Origin: Acanthosepion esculentum | Lineage: Eukaryota > Mollusca > Cephalopoda > Sepiida > Sepiidae | Assembly: GCA_964036315.1 (NCBI GenBank) | Contig: OZ038480.1 | Span: forward strand, 16,512,844 to 16,576,843 | DNA: 64,000 bases | Reading direction: 5' to 3' | Shown: positions 54,966-64,000 of the stretch, piece after piece | Position numbering within the stretch: position 1 is the first letter of the stretch | Layout of the letters: each line of letters begins with the position of its first letter | Notes under the pieces: generated by a model | Database searches by the model: none | What the model saw: the letters and a program-made list of their open reading frames with translations, nothing else | What the model was told of the DNA's origin: nothing | Made by a program: the position numbers and the translations under genes

Positions 54966-55527
54966 GGTCCACTGGCTTAATCCTGCCTCCTGCCCACGTT
55001 GTGATTTGTTTGATCCAGAAAGCAGAAGTGATGTTCATCCATTCACGGTCGACTGAAGATGTAGACACGGCTGGAGAGTCTGTGCTAAGAAATTTAGAAT
55101 GCAGCAAAAAAAAGAAGAAAAAAAAGAAAAATTAATATCTGCAGAAAGCCGGACAAACAACTATTCAATGGTTGAATTGTTAATGTCTTTTATATAGCAG
55201 AAAAGAATAGTATAGAAAAGAAACGGGTTACAGAAAAGAAAAGTATTTAACGTAAAACTCATACACTGGATTCTAGACAGAGAGAGAGAGTGTATTGTGA
55301 TTAACTTGTTAAATCGTCTCAGAACCGTGTTTTGTTTCTTTTTACTCCTTCTTTTGCTTCCTTCTCTTTTCCTCCTTATGTCCCTTTTAGACCAATATAG
55401 TCCGAAGACTAGAGTCCTTTCTGGTCTTACTTGGTTCCGACTGGACAAAACAAATGCAACCTTCTCTCCTCTTTCAGACGGCCGTGGTAATTCCCACGGG
55501 TCTATCCTGGTCACGGCCACCAGTCTA

Positions 55528-55725
55528 ACACTTTCGCCCCAGCCCCTCAACCTCCGACGTCTTACTCTCTGGGTTGAGGTGTCTACTCGGTCCTAACCGA
55601 ACTTAAGGGAGTGGCCGTAGGTCCCCTGAGCATCCGTAGATTATTCACATGCCCACGCAGGGAAATTATAACATGCATGCAACGACAGCAAAGTGAAAAG
55701 GGGAAAAAAAGAGAGCATTCCTTGC
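55528..55725. repeat. Second copy of the 54.85-kb segment plus GCCCACGCAGGG repeat
   Basis: The second part (55647-55722: ATGCCCACGCAGGGAAATTA, CATGCATGCAACGACAGCAA, AAAGAGAGCATTC) recurs at 56730-56840 and 57478-57602, giving three copies of this unit in 2 kb. Confidence 0.8.
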
Positions 55726-56179
55726 GATAGAGGAATAAGATTTCTACGCGTTTATAAAGAAAAACCGGGCTGGTCATAACCGACCCTCGGCCCTACTGCT
55801 TCGCAATCAATTATCACGGGGTTCTGGCTGCTTCAACCAAAATCATGCGAATTCCAAAGTTCCTTATAGCTTACTAATCTCTATTTCAATTTTTAATCGA
55901 TAAAAATTATTTCGACCATTTTCATGGTCTTCTAACGACCCAGATTCCATTGGGTATAACGTCTGCCCTAGATCAGATTTCCCATCAGTAAACAAAATGC
56001 TCTGATCTAATTTCGCTACTCAGATCTACTCCAATTTCAATAAAAAAATATACGTGTGCGTGTGTGTCTCCCAGTCTCTCTCTCTGTCACATACGTCATG
56101 TGCGACGGACCCCGGCTCAAATCTGGACCTGATCAAATTACCGGTGGAAAATGTATCGGCACAGGACACATCACAAATC

Positions 56180-56720
56180 AACAATGTAAATAAATGACGT
56201 CACACATTATGAAATGCACAAAGTCCGACAATTATTTTAAGATATTTTTATGTTTATACATTCTTTTTATAGATGCAAATATTTAAGTAAATGCTCTGTT
56301 TTATAATAAACAGTATTAATAACTTTTACCGGCCTGAATGTCCGAGAAATTCATAATGTGTGACGTCATTTGTGTACATTTGGATACGCTTTGAGCAGAT
56401 ATGAATGTACGTGAGAGATTCATGGAAGAATTGAAGTTTAAAAACAGTAAAATCGACCTTGCTAATCGAACGATTCTCCGTGGCTTGATCGGTTAAGGGA
56501 TGTCAGGCTAAATGGCGGTTCCGTATAGGCTACAGGTTCGATTCTTGTCGGAAAACAAATATTTTCTATGAAAATTTCTCGGACATTCAGGCCGGTAAAT
56601 GTTATTGATACTGTTTATTATACAACAGAGCATTTATTTAAATATTTGTATCTATAAAAAGAATGTATTAACATAAAAATGTCTTAAAATAATAGTCGGA
56701 CTTTGTCCATTTCATAAAAA
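56180..56720 (+). mobile_element. tRNA-derived SINE flanked by an inverted tail copy
   Basis: The head CTCCGTGGCTTGATCGGTTA (A box) and CTACAGGTTCGATTCTTGTC (B box) lie at about 56477-56555. The tail 56570-56720 (CGGACATTCAGGCCGGTAAA, GTTTATTATACAACAGAGC) is present in inverted orientation at 56205-56350, so the unit can fold back on itself. It is related to 52130-52682. Confidence 0.7.
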
Positions 56721-56729
56721 ATTATATAT

Positions 56730-56840
56730 ACATATTTACACGTGCCCACGCAGGGAAACTATAACATGTATGCAACAACAAGCAAAGTGAAAAGGGGAGA
56801 AAAGAGAGCATTTTACGTATAATATTGGGAACTGGAGCTG
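56730..56840. repeat. GCCCACGCAGGG repeat, copy 2
   Basis: TTATATATACATATTTACAC, GCCCACGCAGGGAAACTATA and CATTTTACGTATAATATTGG match the unit at 57478-57602. The flanking dispersed repeat at 56865-56955 is the inverse of the 2730-2940 family. Confidence 0.8.
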
Positions 56841-57194
56841 CCTGAGTAACCCAGCGTCACTTTCCTGTGTGTTGCTTTCTCATATTCTTTCACAGCCAGT
56901 AACCCTTGTGTCTTAGTGGCTTTACTGCCTTGCTTGGGGTGAACTCGATTAAAAAAATGCCCTTGAAGCTTTAAATAAATGCATATAGAAGGTATGGAAT
57001 ATTTGTCGTCGGATATTGCTTACGAGTGATACCGACTCAAATGTAGGTCAATTATTAAAGGTAGGCAATATAGTTACTACAAAATTTTAAAGAGAAAATT
57101 TGGGCTGATGGCACTCAAACAGCAAACACAGGAATATATTTGTAACTGCAGATATTTGCAAAGAAAGTGTCATTCGAAATTCTTTCAGACTTAC

Positions 57195-57267
57195 CAGTGT
57201 ACCAGAAAATGGTGACAGCATGCTACCGATTCTGGAGGCTGTACTGGCTAGACCCATTCCAGCGTTA
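57195..57267 (-). CDS. SLC22-type organic ion transporter, internal exon (73 bp)
   Basis: On the - strand the exon lies between the acceptor CGTCTTTTATAG and the donor GTAAGT. It begins with one base completing a split codon (CG/T expected for Arg) and reads NAGMGLASTASRIGSMLSPF, the RNxGxGxxSxxxRxGxxxxP motif of transmembrane helix 11 in SLC22 transporters. It ends in phase 0 and continues into the exon at 53676, as in the family. Earlier exons, encoding helices 1-10, were not found between 57268 and 64000. They either lie outside the window beyond the transposons or the copy is broken. Confidence 0.82.
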
Positions 57268-57477
57268 CTATAAAAGACGAAAGAAATTTATTATACGTAA
57301 TGGGTGAGCTAACGGAAGAAAGTGATATTCTCCCTTTTGCATCCCTCCCCATTATTGGCCTTATTATATCTATGATATAATAAAACCTTTCATGGATGGA
57401 ACGGAATAGCAGAAAGAGAAAGGAATGACAAACATGCTTGGTTCCCAGAAAGAGTATTATACCGCTAATTCACACAA

Positions 57478-57602
57478 AAAATTATATATACATATTTACA
57501 CGTGCCTACGCAGGGAAATTATAACATGCATGCAACAACAGCAAAGTGAAAAGGGGGGGGGGAAGAGAGCATTTTACGTATAATAATGGGAACTGGAGTT
57601 GC
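57478..57602. repeat. GCCCACGCAGGG repeat, copy 3
   Basis: AATTATATATACATATTTAC, GCAGGGAAATTATAACATGC and CATTTTACGTATAATAATGG repeat copy 2 with few changes and a longer G run. Confidence 0.8.
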
Positions 57603-58862
57603 CGGAGATTCTTCTGTGTTTCTGGAGACGCCATATTTAGGATTTAAAAGGAAGGCAAATTTAGGCCCCGTCTGGGTGAGGCGAGGTCATCGCCCGTGCT
57701 AAAGAAAGCAAAAGCTCGGTTTGACTCCTGAAAACTGACTGACTGACCATTTTCGTCACACGATGAAGTGACGTTATTAAGCGGCCTCGCGTGACTTCAT
57801 CCAGACCAGAGGGAAATAATTGCATTCTATATCCCTAAATACTTATTTTTTCTACATCGCACGAAGTCAGTTACATTCTTTGTTCAGGCAAAGAAAAGGA
57901 GGTTTAATAATTAGAAATTTCACAAGGTAAATTTCCAACGACACTATTCACTCCCACCACTCCAAAAAGAAAATGGAGTTTAATTAGTTCACAAAGGGGA
58001 AACTGTCAGTTTGTTAAAACGAAGAGATGTTTAACTAATAACTCCTGATTTATTTTATTAAATAGCGGTTTGATCAAAATCAATCGAATGCAAATTTGAT
58101 TGAGTTTATTGATTAGTTATTTAGTCACACGAATAAACATTTTCATGAAAATGAAAATTTTTCTACCTTTTAATTTACATGTTGCCTTATCAAATTAGTA
58201 TTAAAATCGATCTGTGTTCACATTGTGAAGTCGAGCGTAAGTTTAAAAGTCTGTATGCCATGCTAAAAATAGATGTGACGTTAGGATTACCTACCAACTA
58301 ATGATAATCACTAGTGGTGGCGTATAAGAAAAGTAGCGATCTCTTCTCTCATTTTCGCAAGGAATCTGCATCTTGGTCAGTTTCAGCAGTAACTGATGTC
58401 ACCCCAACAACTGCATAATTAGTATTTGTTAAAAAAACCCAAACAAAATGAATATGTAAATAGCTTCCATTATCCTGAAAGAGATTTCAGTTCTTAAACA
58501 TTCTTGAGATAGGGACAGTTTATATTCAAATCACAAATGGACATTTCATTCTTGTTCATTGTCCATAAATATGTCTTTTGTTTTATTCATTAAAGAATGA
58601 TTTAGTAATATTCATCCTTCCTTTGTTACCTCGGCCCACATGCTTTCCACTTTATTTCTCTCTTTTAACATACTTCTAAAATCCTCCAGTTACTATCTGA
58701 GGGTGAGGGAATTACTGTAATGTAGGCTGTGACTTTCTCACAAAATGACTACACGGTCGGCTCTCAACATAGTGTAGGATTAATTGATTTAGTTGTTTTT
58801 CACGGCTTAACAACCCAGTGTAGGTTATTTAAAGCCGAAACATATTTCGAACTGTAAAAGCT
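57603..58862. other. Unassigned sequence
   Basis: A G+C-richer part at 57640-57800 contains a partial inverted match (GCGAGGTCAT, GTGACTTCATCCAGACCAGA against CCCCGTCTGGGTGA). The rest has nothing I can support. In particular no further SLC22 exon could be placed. Confidence 0.5.
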
Positions 58863-58985
58863 TGCTTACAGTATACGGTGCTCCCAATCGGTCCCCCATT
58901 TAAGTACTGACCAAACTCGACGCTGCTTAACATTGGTGATCGAACGAGAACCTGTGCTTTCAGCGTGATTTTGGACGTTAGCGTA
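58863..58985 (-). pseudogene. 5S rRNA-like sequence, unit 1
   Basis: On the - strand the 5S order is kept (GTTAAGCAGCGTCGAGTTTG as box A region, then AGTACTTAAATGGGGGACCG, then a GGGAGCACCGTAT end). It is diverged at many paired positions, so it is not expected to be a working rRNA gene. Confidence 0.7.
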
Positions 58986-59104
58986 CTGAAAGTTTTTTGA
59001 TTGATTCATTTTTTACAGTTTATCAGCCCTTTGCAGGTTATTTAAAGCCAGAATAAAGTATGTATTTTTTTTTAAATTGTAAGAATTTTTTGGGAGATAA
59101 TAAT

Positions 59105-59395
59105 ATTTTAGCGATGCAAGTCTACTAATTAACCCATAGCTGGGGGAGAAGCGATGGCGTCATATCTTACCCAAGAATATTTGCGCGTAAGTGAATATAA
59201 CGAACCCAACGGGAATTGGAACTCCATCCAAATTAACAATTCCGAACCATTATACATGTCACCATACAAATTTCCATGTTTGCAGCACCTGATATTCTCA
59301 ATCGGTCACCCACCTAAGTACTGACCAGGCACGACTTTGCTTAACTTCAGTGATCGTACTGGAACCGGTGTTTCTACGTGATGTGGCCGTAAGCC
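59105..59395 (-). mobile_element. 5S rRNA/tRNA composite SINE, copy 3
   Basis: On the - strand the 5S-like head spans 59395-59278 (GAAGTTAAGCAAAGTCGTGC, CAGTACTTAGGTGGGTGACC). The tRNA-like part follows at 59270-59190 (TGGTGACATGTATAATGGTT, then GTTCCAATTCCCGTTGGG). The tail has TTCTTGGGTAAGATATGACG and CCAGCTATGGGTTAATTAG. This is the same head-to-tail order as at 5690 and 6225. Confidence 0.75.
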
Positions 59396-59417
59396 TTTTA
59401 TACTAACGGCACATCAA

Positions 59418-59536
59418 AGCTTACAGCATCTGGTATTCCCAAGCAGTGACTCATCTAGGTACTGAGCAGGCTCAATGTTGCTTAACTTCGGTGATCGTAC
59501 GGGAACCTGTGTTCCAGCGTGATGTGGCCGTAAGCT
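59418..59536 (-). pseudogene. 5S rRNA-like sequence, unit 3
   Basis: The best preserved of the three units. The - strand has GATCACCGAAGTTAAGCAAC, CAGTACCTAGATGAGTCACT and GCTTGGGAATACCAGATGCT, covering boxes A and C and the 3' stem of 5S rRNA. It abuts the composite SINE, separated by about 20 bp. Confidence 0.75.
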
Positions 59537-59712
59537 CCGTAGCGTAGGAAATTATCTTGAAAGGCGAAGCTCTTTGATAACAGACACATTGAAAAGGATA
59601 ATTTCCACAACACATTGACTTCTTTGCAGTTGATTAAATAAATAAGCGCTGGCGTTATCCAAGTGAAGAGACAAACATAAAAAAGGAAATTTCTAACATA
59701 TCTAGATTGTTA

Positions 59713-60104
59713 TGTAGCGGGCCCCTTAAGGGTGAGGTTTCCAAATGTGTTGTGGATGTGCATGTTTGCGGGTCCCGCCACAATTATTTTATTTTGTCTA
59801 GGAAAGGTGTGGGTAGGATCATGCCATTATGCTGGAGGTCGCTATCCAATGTGCTGGTCACAATGCAATTTATATTTGACGTAAAATAGCACATAGTATA
59901 AAATACAAAACAGAACGTAGGGTCGGAAACATAACAATTGAATTTATTAAGTATTTGATGTACATGCATATAAACTGAAAGGTTAGACAAAGTTGTGTCT
60001 CTTTGACTAGGAAATATTTTTACTTGAGCTCATGAGTTTGCTGTCTACTGAAGAGTCCCCACCTCAGCCGAGCGGGTTCTATTAATACTCGCGCGGACAT
60101 CACA
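59713..60104 (-). repeat. 3' LTR of the second gypsy element
   Basis: On the - strand it starts TGTGATGTCCGCGCGAGTAT and ends GGGGCCCGCTACA, with TG..CA termini, 392 bp. The purine tract AAAGGGGGGAGCAGA lies directly before it at 60105-60119. The pol frame runs about 85 bases into the LTR before its stop. Confidence 0.75.
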
Positions 60105-60556
60105 TCTGCTCCCCCCTTTGTATTCAGATTGTTTCCCTCTTCTTCCGAACTGCCGCCTGCATACGTTCGGGGTTTTCTTATATGGCGTTTTGTTCGTCTT
60201 AGGGCTATATGGATATCTGCTTCTTCCCTCTCCTCGTCTTCGCTTTTTGTCTCATGTTCTATATTTTTCTGCCCCCCCCCCCCCCCCCGATCGTCGTTGA
60301 AAGGGAAGTCGTCATCCCTTGGTTGTTGGCAAGTCCTGTCTTCGGGGATTCTTTTCATTTGTGATGTATGTTGTAAAATAAGTTTGTCACCTCGCGTTAT
60401 AATTGCAGATTCGTCTCTGCGTTCTTTTACTCTCCATGGTGTTGGGTGGTAAACTGGCGTTAGCTTGTCGTGTTTACTTTGTTTAAGTAGCATGACATCT
60501 CCGGGTTCTATGTTAGTTTGTTGAGCTTTATTTTTCTGATCTGTGCGATCTTTCAA
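60020..60556 (-). pseudogene. Gypsy integrase C-terminal domain
   Basis: VMLLKQSKHDKLTPVYHPTP followed by WRVKER is the chromodomain-free C-terminal integrase fold common in gypsy elements (GDxVLLKQxKxxKLxTxFxPxP). A Gly run encoded by a 17-base C tract (60272-60288 on +) follows, then an acidic and basic tail. The frame is separated from the integrase core by a stop near 60581. Confidence 0.75.
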
Positions 60557-60580
60557 TCTGTCTTTTCCTTTTTTGTCTTT

Positions 60581-61108
60581 TTACCGCGCTGTTCTCCAAG
60601 CTTGGTTTTCAGGCCTCTTTTGTAATCCAGGTATGTTGATGTTTACTTCCCTACCCATGAGTAGCTTAGCTGGAGTTTCTCCCGTCATGGCATGTGGACT
60701 AATTCGGTAATACATTAGGAATTTTCCTAGATGTTTTCTCCAGTCCTTTCCTTCCCGAATGGCTTTCAACATGGTTGCGAAGAACCGCTCTATCTCTCCA
60801 TTAGCTTGGGGATGATAAGGGGTTACCTTTCGGTACTGGATACCCCATTCTTTGCAGAAGCGCTTAAACTCTGAGGATATGAACTGGGGTCGATTATCTG
60901 AAACGATAATCGCTGGAATGCCATGTGTATAGAAACACCTTTGGATTGTCGATATGATTGTATCAGCCCTGGTGGATTTGGTAACAAATGCCTCAGGCCA
61001 TCTTGATCCCGCATCGATTATTCCGATTACATAATCCCCGCTAGGGAAAGGCCCACAGATGTCTACGTGGAGTATTTCCCAGGGGCCTTTCATTTCAGCC
61101 ATATGCAC
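60581..61108 (-). pseudogene. Gypsy integrase catalytic core
   Basis: The DDE residues are visible in ILHVDICGP, IVSDNRPQF and NGEIERFF. As in the other element the second motif has Arg after Asn. Immediately upstream an in-frame TGA (61131-61133) lies between the zinc domain and the core. Confidence 0.85.
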
Positions 61109-61192
61109 CGGATGGTGGTTTCACTTCGGGTCTAATGTTGTGCACGGGATACATAGGCTTATGGCAGCCTCTATTTCTTTGTCTATATTGGG

Positions 61193-62014
61193 TCACCATA
61201 CCTTAGTTCTAAGCAGGGCTTTTGTTTTCATTATCCCCATATGTGTCTCATGCGCCAATTTCAGGATTCGTTTCTGTAGGTTTTGGGGTATGATGATTCT
61301 GGCTCCGCGTATAACTACGCCTTGTTTTGTTGTCAGTTCATTCCTCACGTGATTAAAGGGTTCCGTTAACTTATTGGTCCAGTCGTTTTGTTGTATTGCC
61401 TTTTTAACTGCTGTGGCGGTTGGATTCCTCTGAGATTCCTCCATTATTTCCGATAAGGTGATTGATTTTGGAATGCTGTTAGCTACAGCCGTGTTGATAA
61501 ATCCTTCGGCAATCTCTTCTTCGGGTGAGACTATTTTTTGATACTCCATAGGTTGCCGAGAGAGTATGTCCGCCGGGTTATCTTTACCGTTAATGTGTTT
61601 TATTGTATAATCATATTTTTGTAGACGTAAAATCCATCGCAAAATTCGCGCGGAGGGGTTACTTTTAGGATTGAAGATAGTTGTTAATGCTAGATGGTCG
61701 GTCATTATAAGAAAGTTCTTTCCATAAAGGTAAAAGTGGAATTTTTCGCAAGCCCATACAATTGCTAGGGCTTCTTTTTCTAATTGACAGTACCGGCGTT
61801 CACCTTCGGTTAAAGTTCTGGATGCATAGCTGATGGGGATGAGTATCCCTTGTTTGTTTTGGCAAAGTATTGCTCCTAGTCTCACGGGACTGGCATCTAC
61901 TATAACAGATGTTTGCAGTTTTGGATCAAAGTGCATGAGCGATTTGCTCTGAATGACTGCATTCTTCAGCATGAGAAAACAAGATTCTTCTTCCTCCGTC
62001 CACCGCCATTCCAT
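61193..62014 (-). pseudogene. Gypsy RNase H and integrase zinc domain
   Basis: The RNase H motifs are VIVDASPVRLGAIL, YCQLEKEALAIVWACEKFHFYL and MTDHLAL. The connection LRWILRLQKYDYTIKHI and GKDNPADILSR follows, then HETHMG of the zinc domain. The frame ends at TGA 61193-61195, where the WWPxI motif of the family would place a second Trp (TGG to TGA). Confidence 0.85.
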
Positions 62015-62034
62015 GTTTACTCGCGTTACCTTTT

Positions 62035-62346
62035 TTATGGTTCGCTGAGTGTTGCTAGTCGTGGAATAAACTTTGCGAGGTCATTGATTAGACCTAAGAA
62101 ACTACGTATATCCTGGACGTTTTCAGGGCTTTTGAAATTTCTGATTGCTTTTATTTTCGAGTCAGTCGGTCTAATCCCTGTATTGGACACTATAAAACCA
62201 TGGAATTCGATTTCTTCACTATGGAATATACTTTTGTGCTCTGCAATTGTGAGGTTGTTTTCTTTCAATATGTCTAATACCATATTTAGGGTTCTGTTAT
62301 GTTCTCTTGTGTCTTTGCCCCTGAAATCTTCTGTGAGTTCAGACAA
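62035..62346 (-). pseudogene. Gypsy reverse transcriptase thumb fragment
   Basis: REHNRTLNMVLDILKENNLT, IEFHGFIVSNTGIRP and DIRSFLGLIN are the region after the YxDD catalytic motif. The YxDD itself is missing, so the insertion was truncated or deleted near 62350-62400. A one-base shift separates it from the RNase H frame. Confidence 0.8.
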
Positions 62347-62849
62347 AAATATTTCCTCATAAAAGGCTTTAAGAATTTCAAGTTAAAGGGAAATAACTCC
62401 TGCTATTTATTACAATTCTTACTATGTAAAAATCACACACTTGATTGTTTTGTATGTCATACAACAAAATGAAGGTTGTTTGTTATTATAAAAACAGTTT
62501 TTGTGTTGTTTCTCTTGTTTGCTTTTCGTTTGCTGAGGCATTTGTAAAGTAAAAAAATGTACGGATTGAACTGAGGCCTTAATCATTCTTTTATTTAAAA
62601 AGAGAAAAGAAGATGAAAAATTCAGATAAGCCTTCCAAGTATTAAAATAAAAATGCCTGTCTTTATTTTATGTTCATTTTTTTTTTAAATAAAGAATAAT
62701 CCGCTGAGGAATTCATGCCATAAGATTCTATACTTCAAAAATGTAAAGTTTGCTTCAAAATTAAGACAAATATATTTATTTGACACGAAGGAAAATGCCG
62801 TCCTGGCTAAGACGTTAAACTACATCCGCGTCCTGGGTAAGACGATACA

Positions 62850-63160
62850 CTACGTCCAACAACAAAGCCTCTGATCAGGAGGTTTTGAGGAGCGTGGAAC
62901 CACCTCTTAATTGCTGGTGTTCCCAGGTCCACCCTGACCCGGGGTGGTAGCACCTGTTAGGGCCCCAGCTATGGGCAAATAGTTAACTATTACCAGCAAT
63001 ACTTTTTTGAAAAAATTATTACCAGCAATACAATTTTGAAGGAAAAATATTACCAAAAACAGATTTTTGACAAAACAAAATATTACCAGCATTAAAAAAT
63101 GTTGTCGGCATTAAATAACCCATTGAGGTTGATATGCCGTAAAATAAACCAAACCAAACC
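62850..63160 (+). mobile_element. SINE-like repeat (GTTTTGAGGAGCGTGG family), copy 2
   Basis: CTGATCAGGAGGTTTTGAGG, CACCCTGACCCGGGG and GGCCCCAGCTATGGGC match 37605-37740. A degenerate array of ATTACCAGCAATAC-type units of about 31 bp (62990-63110) follows, then CCATTGAGGTTGATATGC. Confidence 0.65.
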
Positions 63161-63339
63161 AAACGAACGAAAATGTCTGACTCAAACACGGTTGATTAAA
63201 CAATGTGTAAAAGTCAACGTAGAAATCCTTCAATTTCAGAAATTTACAGGAAATTATCGGATTTCAGCTTTGATTTAACCGAGTCAGGCAAATGTCTGCT
63301 AGGGACGATGAATCACATGTAATGGTAATTGTAATATTG

Positions 63340-63560
63340 GCTGTTTAATTATAGGGAAACATTTGCCATTCACTGACCGAGCAGCCATTACTACTTTTGG
63401 TTGAAATTTTAAAAATCTCTTAAAATGATTTTCAGGAAAATAGGTTTCTCAAGTATTGCATCTATTATCGCTCTTTCCAGTACTGACAGGGTGTTCCTTC
63501 CTAAACGTTTGTTTGAAGTAGTGTAGAAAATCAACATCTTGATGATGTCATTATTTTCTT
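63340..63560 (-). repeat. Dispersed repeat tail, reverse orientation
   Basis: This is the inverted counterpart of 32240-32420 and 37770-38020 (reverse complement of AACATCTTGATGATGTCATT, CGCTCTTTCCAGTACTGACA). Confidence 0.6.
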
Positions 63561-63766
63561 TTCGAATTACCTGTGCGTTTTTAATTGTTGCTGCTGTTTA
63601 AAGTCCTCAAGCGATGTGGTTTCTGTTATTTGGTACAGTTTGTTTGTGATTCTGTAGCGTCAGCCCATAAGGTTCGAAGAAGGATGGTCTCCGCCAAGAC
63701 ACTCAGCAGGCTTCACTTGATCGAAGCCATTTTTAAACATTGATTTGATAAGATAATAGTTTATAT

Positions 63767-64000
63767 GAGGGTCATTCAATAAATAAGTTGAATTTTTCGA
63801 TATAAGGACTTCTAATACAGATAGAAACTTACGCTTTTTTATTTTTTTTTGTTTTACTTCTTTTTCACATGGATTTAATTTCTTTTGCAGATTAAAAAAA
63901 ACTTTGAGAGTTTTGGCGATTAACAAAGATGGCCGACCAAGAAGCATGCTCTAGGATTGAACAGCGGTCAGGTATCAATCTTTTGGTTGCTGAAGGGTGC
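63767..64000 (+). mobile_element. Mariner-type transposon, left end and start of transposase
   Basis: GAGGGTCATTCAATAAATAA is a terminus of the type seen in mariner elements (GGGTCATTCAATAAATAAG). The transposase ATG follows 160 bp later. The right end lies outside the window. Confidence 0.65.
63929..64000 (+). CDS. Mariner transposase, N-terminal 24 codons (runs off the window)
   Basis: It starts at ATG 63929-63931 and stays open to the last base: MADQEACSRIEQRSGINLLV and onward. This is the E(Q)RxxIKFLVxEGxKPxEIHxR start of mariner/SETMAR-like transposases, preceding a helix-turn-helix. It cannot be judged whether the full frame is intact. Confidence 0.6.
   Translation, partial: MADQEACSRIEQRSGINLLVAEGC

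Larger units (their letters stand above)
59713..62400 (-). mobile_element. Second Ty3/gypsy element, 5'-truncated
   Basis: It comprises one LTR, a polypurine tract, integrase, RNase H and the RT thumb region, in - strand order. The catalytic part of RT, protease, gag and the 5' LTR are missing beyond about 62400. The family differs from the 32-kb element in LTR and protein sequence. Several stops and frame shifts make it inactive. Confidence 0.85.

Noticed and set aside
58310..58395. Possible extra SLC22 exon on the - strand ending at GTAGGT
   Set aside because: The translation shows no SLC22 motif and the end phase does not fit the exon at 57267.

Overview
This window is an A+T-rich animal nuclear sequence. 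It has long introns with GT..AG junctions, dense (TA)n, (GT)n and (GA)n microsatellites, and many degraded transposons of eukaryotic types (Tc1/mariner, hAT, a Merlin-like element, Ty3/gypsy, LINE, tRNA- and 5S-derived SINEs). My best guess is a mollusc, probably a cephalopod. That guess rests on overall style and repeat content, not on a diagnostic gene.

Two host genes are visible. (1) On the + strand, seven exons from 773 to 22719 encode the C-terminal part of a C2H2 zinc-finger protein that is clearly the ZNF236 orthologue. Eleven fingers are visible. The acidic linker, the exon phases and the final tandem fingers all follow vertebrate ZNF236. The gene begins left of the window and stops at 22717-22719. 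An A+T-rich 3' flank, probably a long 3' UTR, follows. (2) On the - strand, two exons (57195-57267 and 53317-53676) encode the C-terminal end of an SLC22-type organic ion transporter. Its upstream exons were not found and may lie beyond the right edge.

The rest is mobile or repetitive DNA. 0-6.9 kb: ZNF236 exons with two 5S/tRNA composite SINEs. 6.9-12.1 kb: a nested stack (Tc1, then a long-TIR Merlin-like element, then an inverted-repeat element, then a hAT element, plus a small TA-flanked MITE) inside one ZNF236 intron. 12.6-21.5 kb: ZNF236 exons alternating with minisatellites, MITEs, a 136-bp palindrome carrying hammerhead-like cores, and a long-armed fold-back. 22.7-32.4 kb: 3' flank, a Tc1 relic and SINEs. 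32.4-37.4 kb: a nearly full-length Ty3/gypsy retrotransposon on the - strand with two LTRs, gag, protease, RT/RNase H and integrase, broken by small frame disruptions. 37.4-47.6 kb: SINEs, a hAT MITE, a (GA)n-rich repeated block with a MITE whose related empty site is also present, and an LTR-like promoter segment. 47.7-52.7 kb: transposase and LINE relics, microsatellites and SINEs. 53-57.3 kb: the SLC22 exons among inverted repeats. 58.8-59.5 kb: three 5S rRNA-like units. 59.7-62.4 kb: a 5'-truncated second gypsy element on the - strand with its 3' LTR. At the right edge the intact start of a mariner transposase runs out of the window.

Host and element genes are not organised into a pathway here. 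The two host genes are separate, and the density of nested elements is the main feature of the locus. All homology statements come from reading motifs and family patterns, with no database search.
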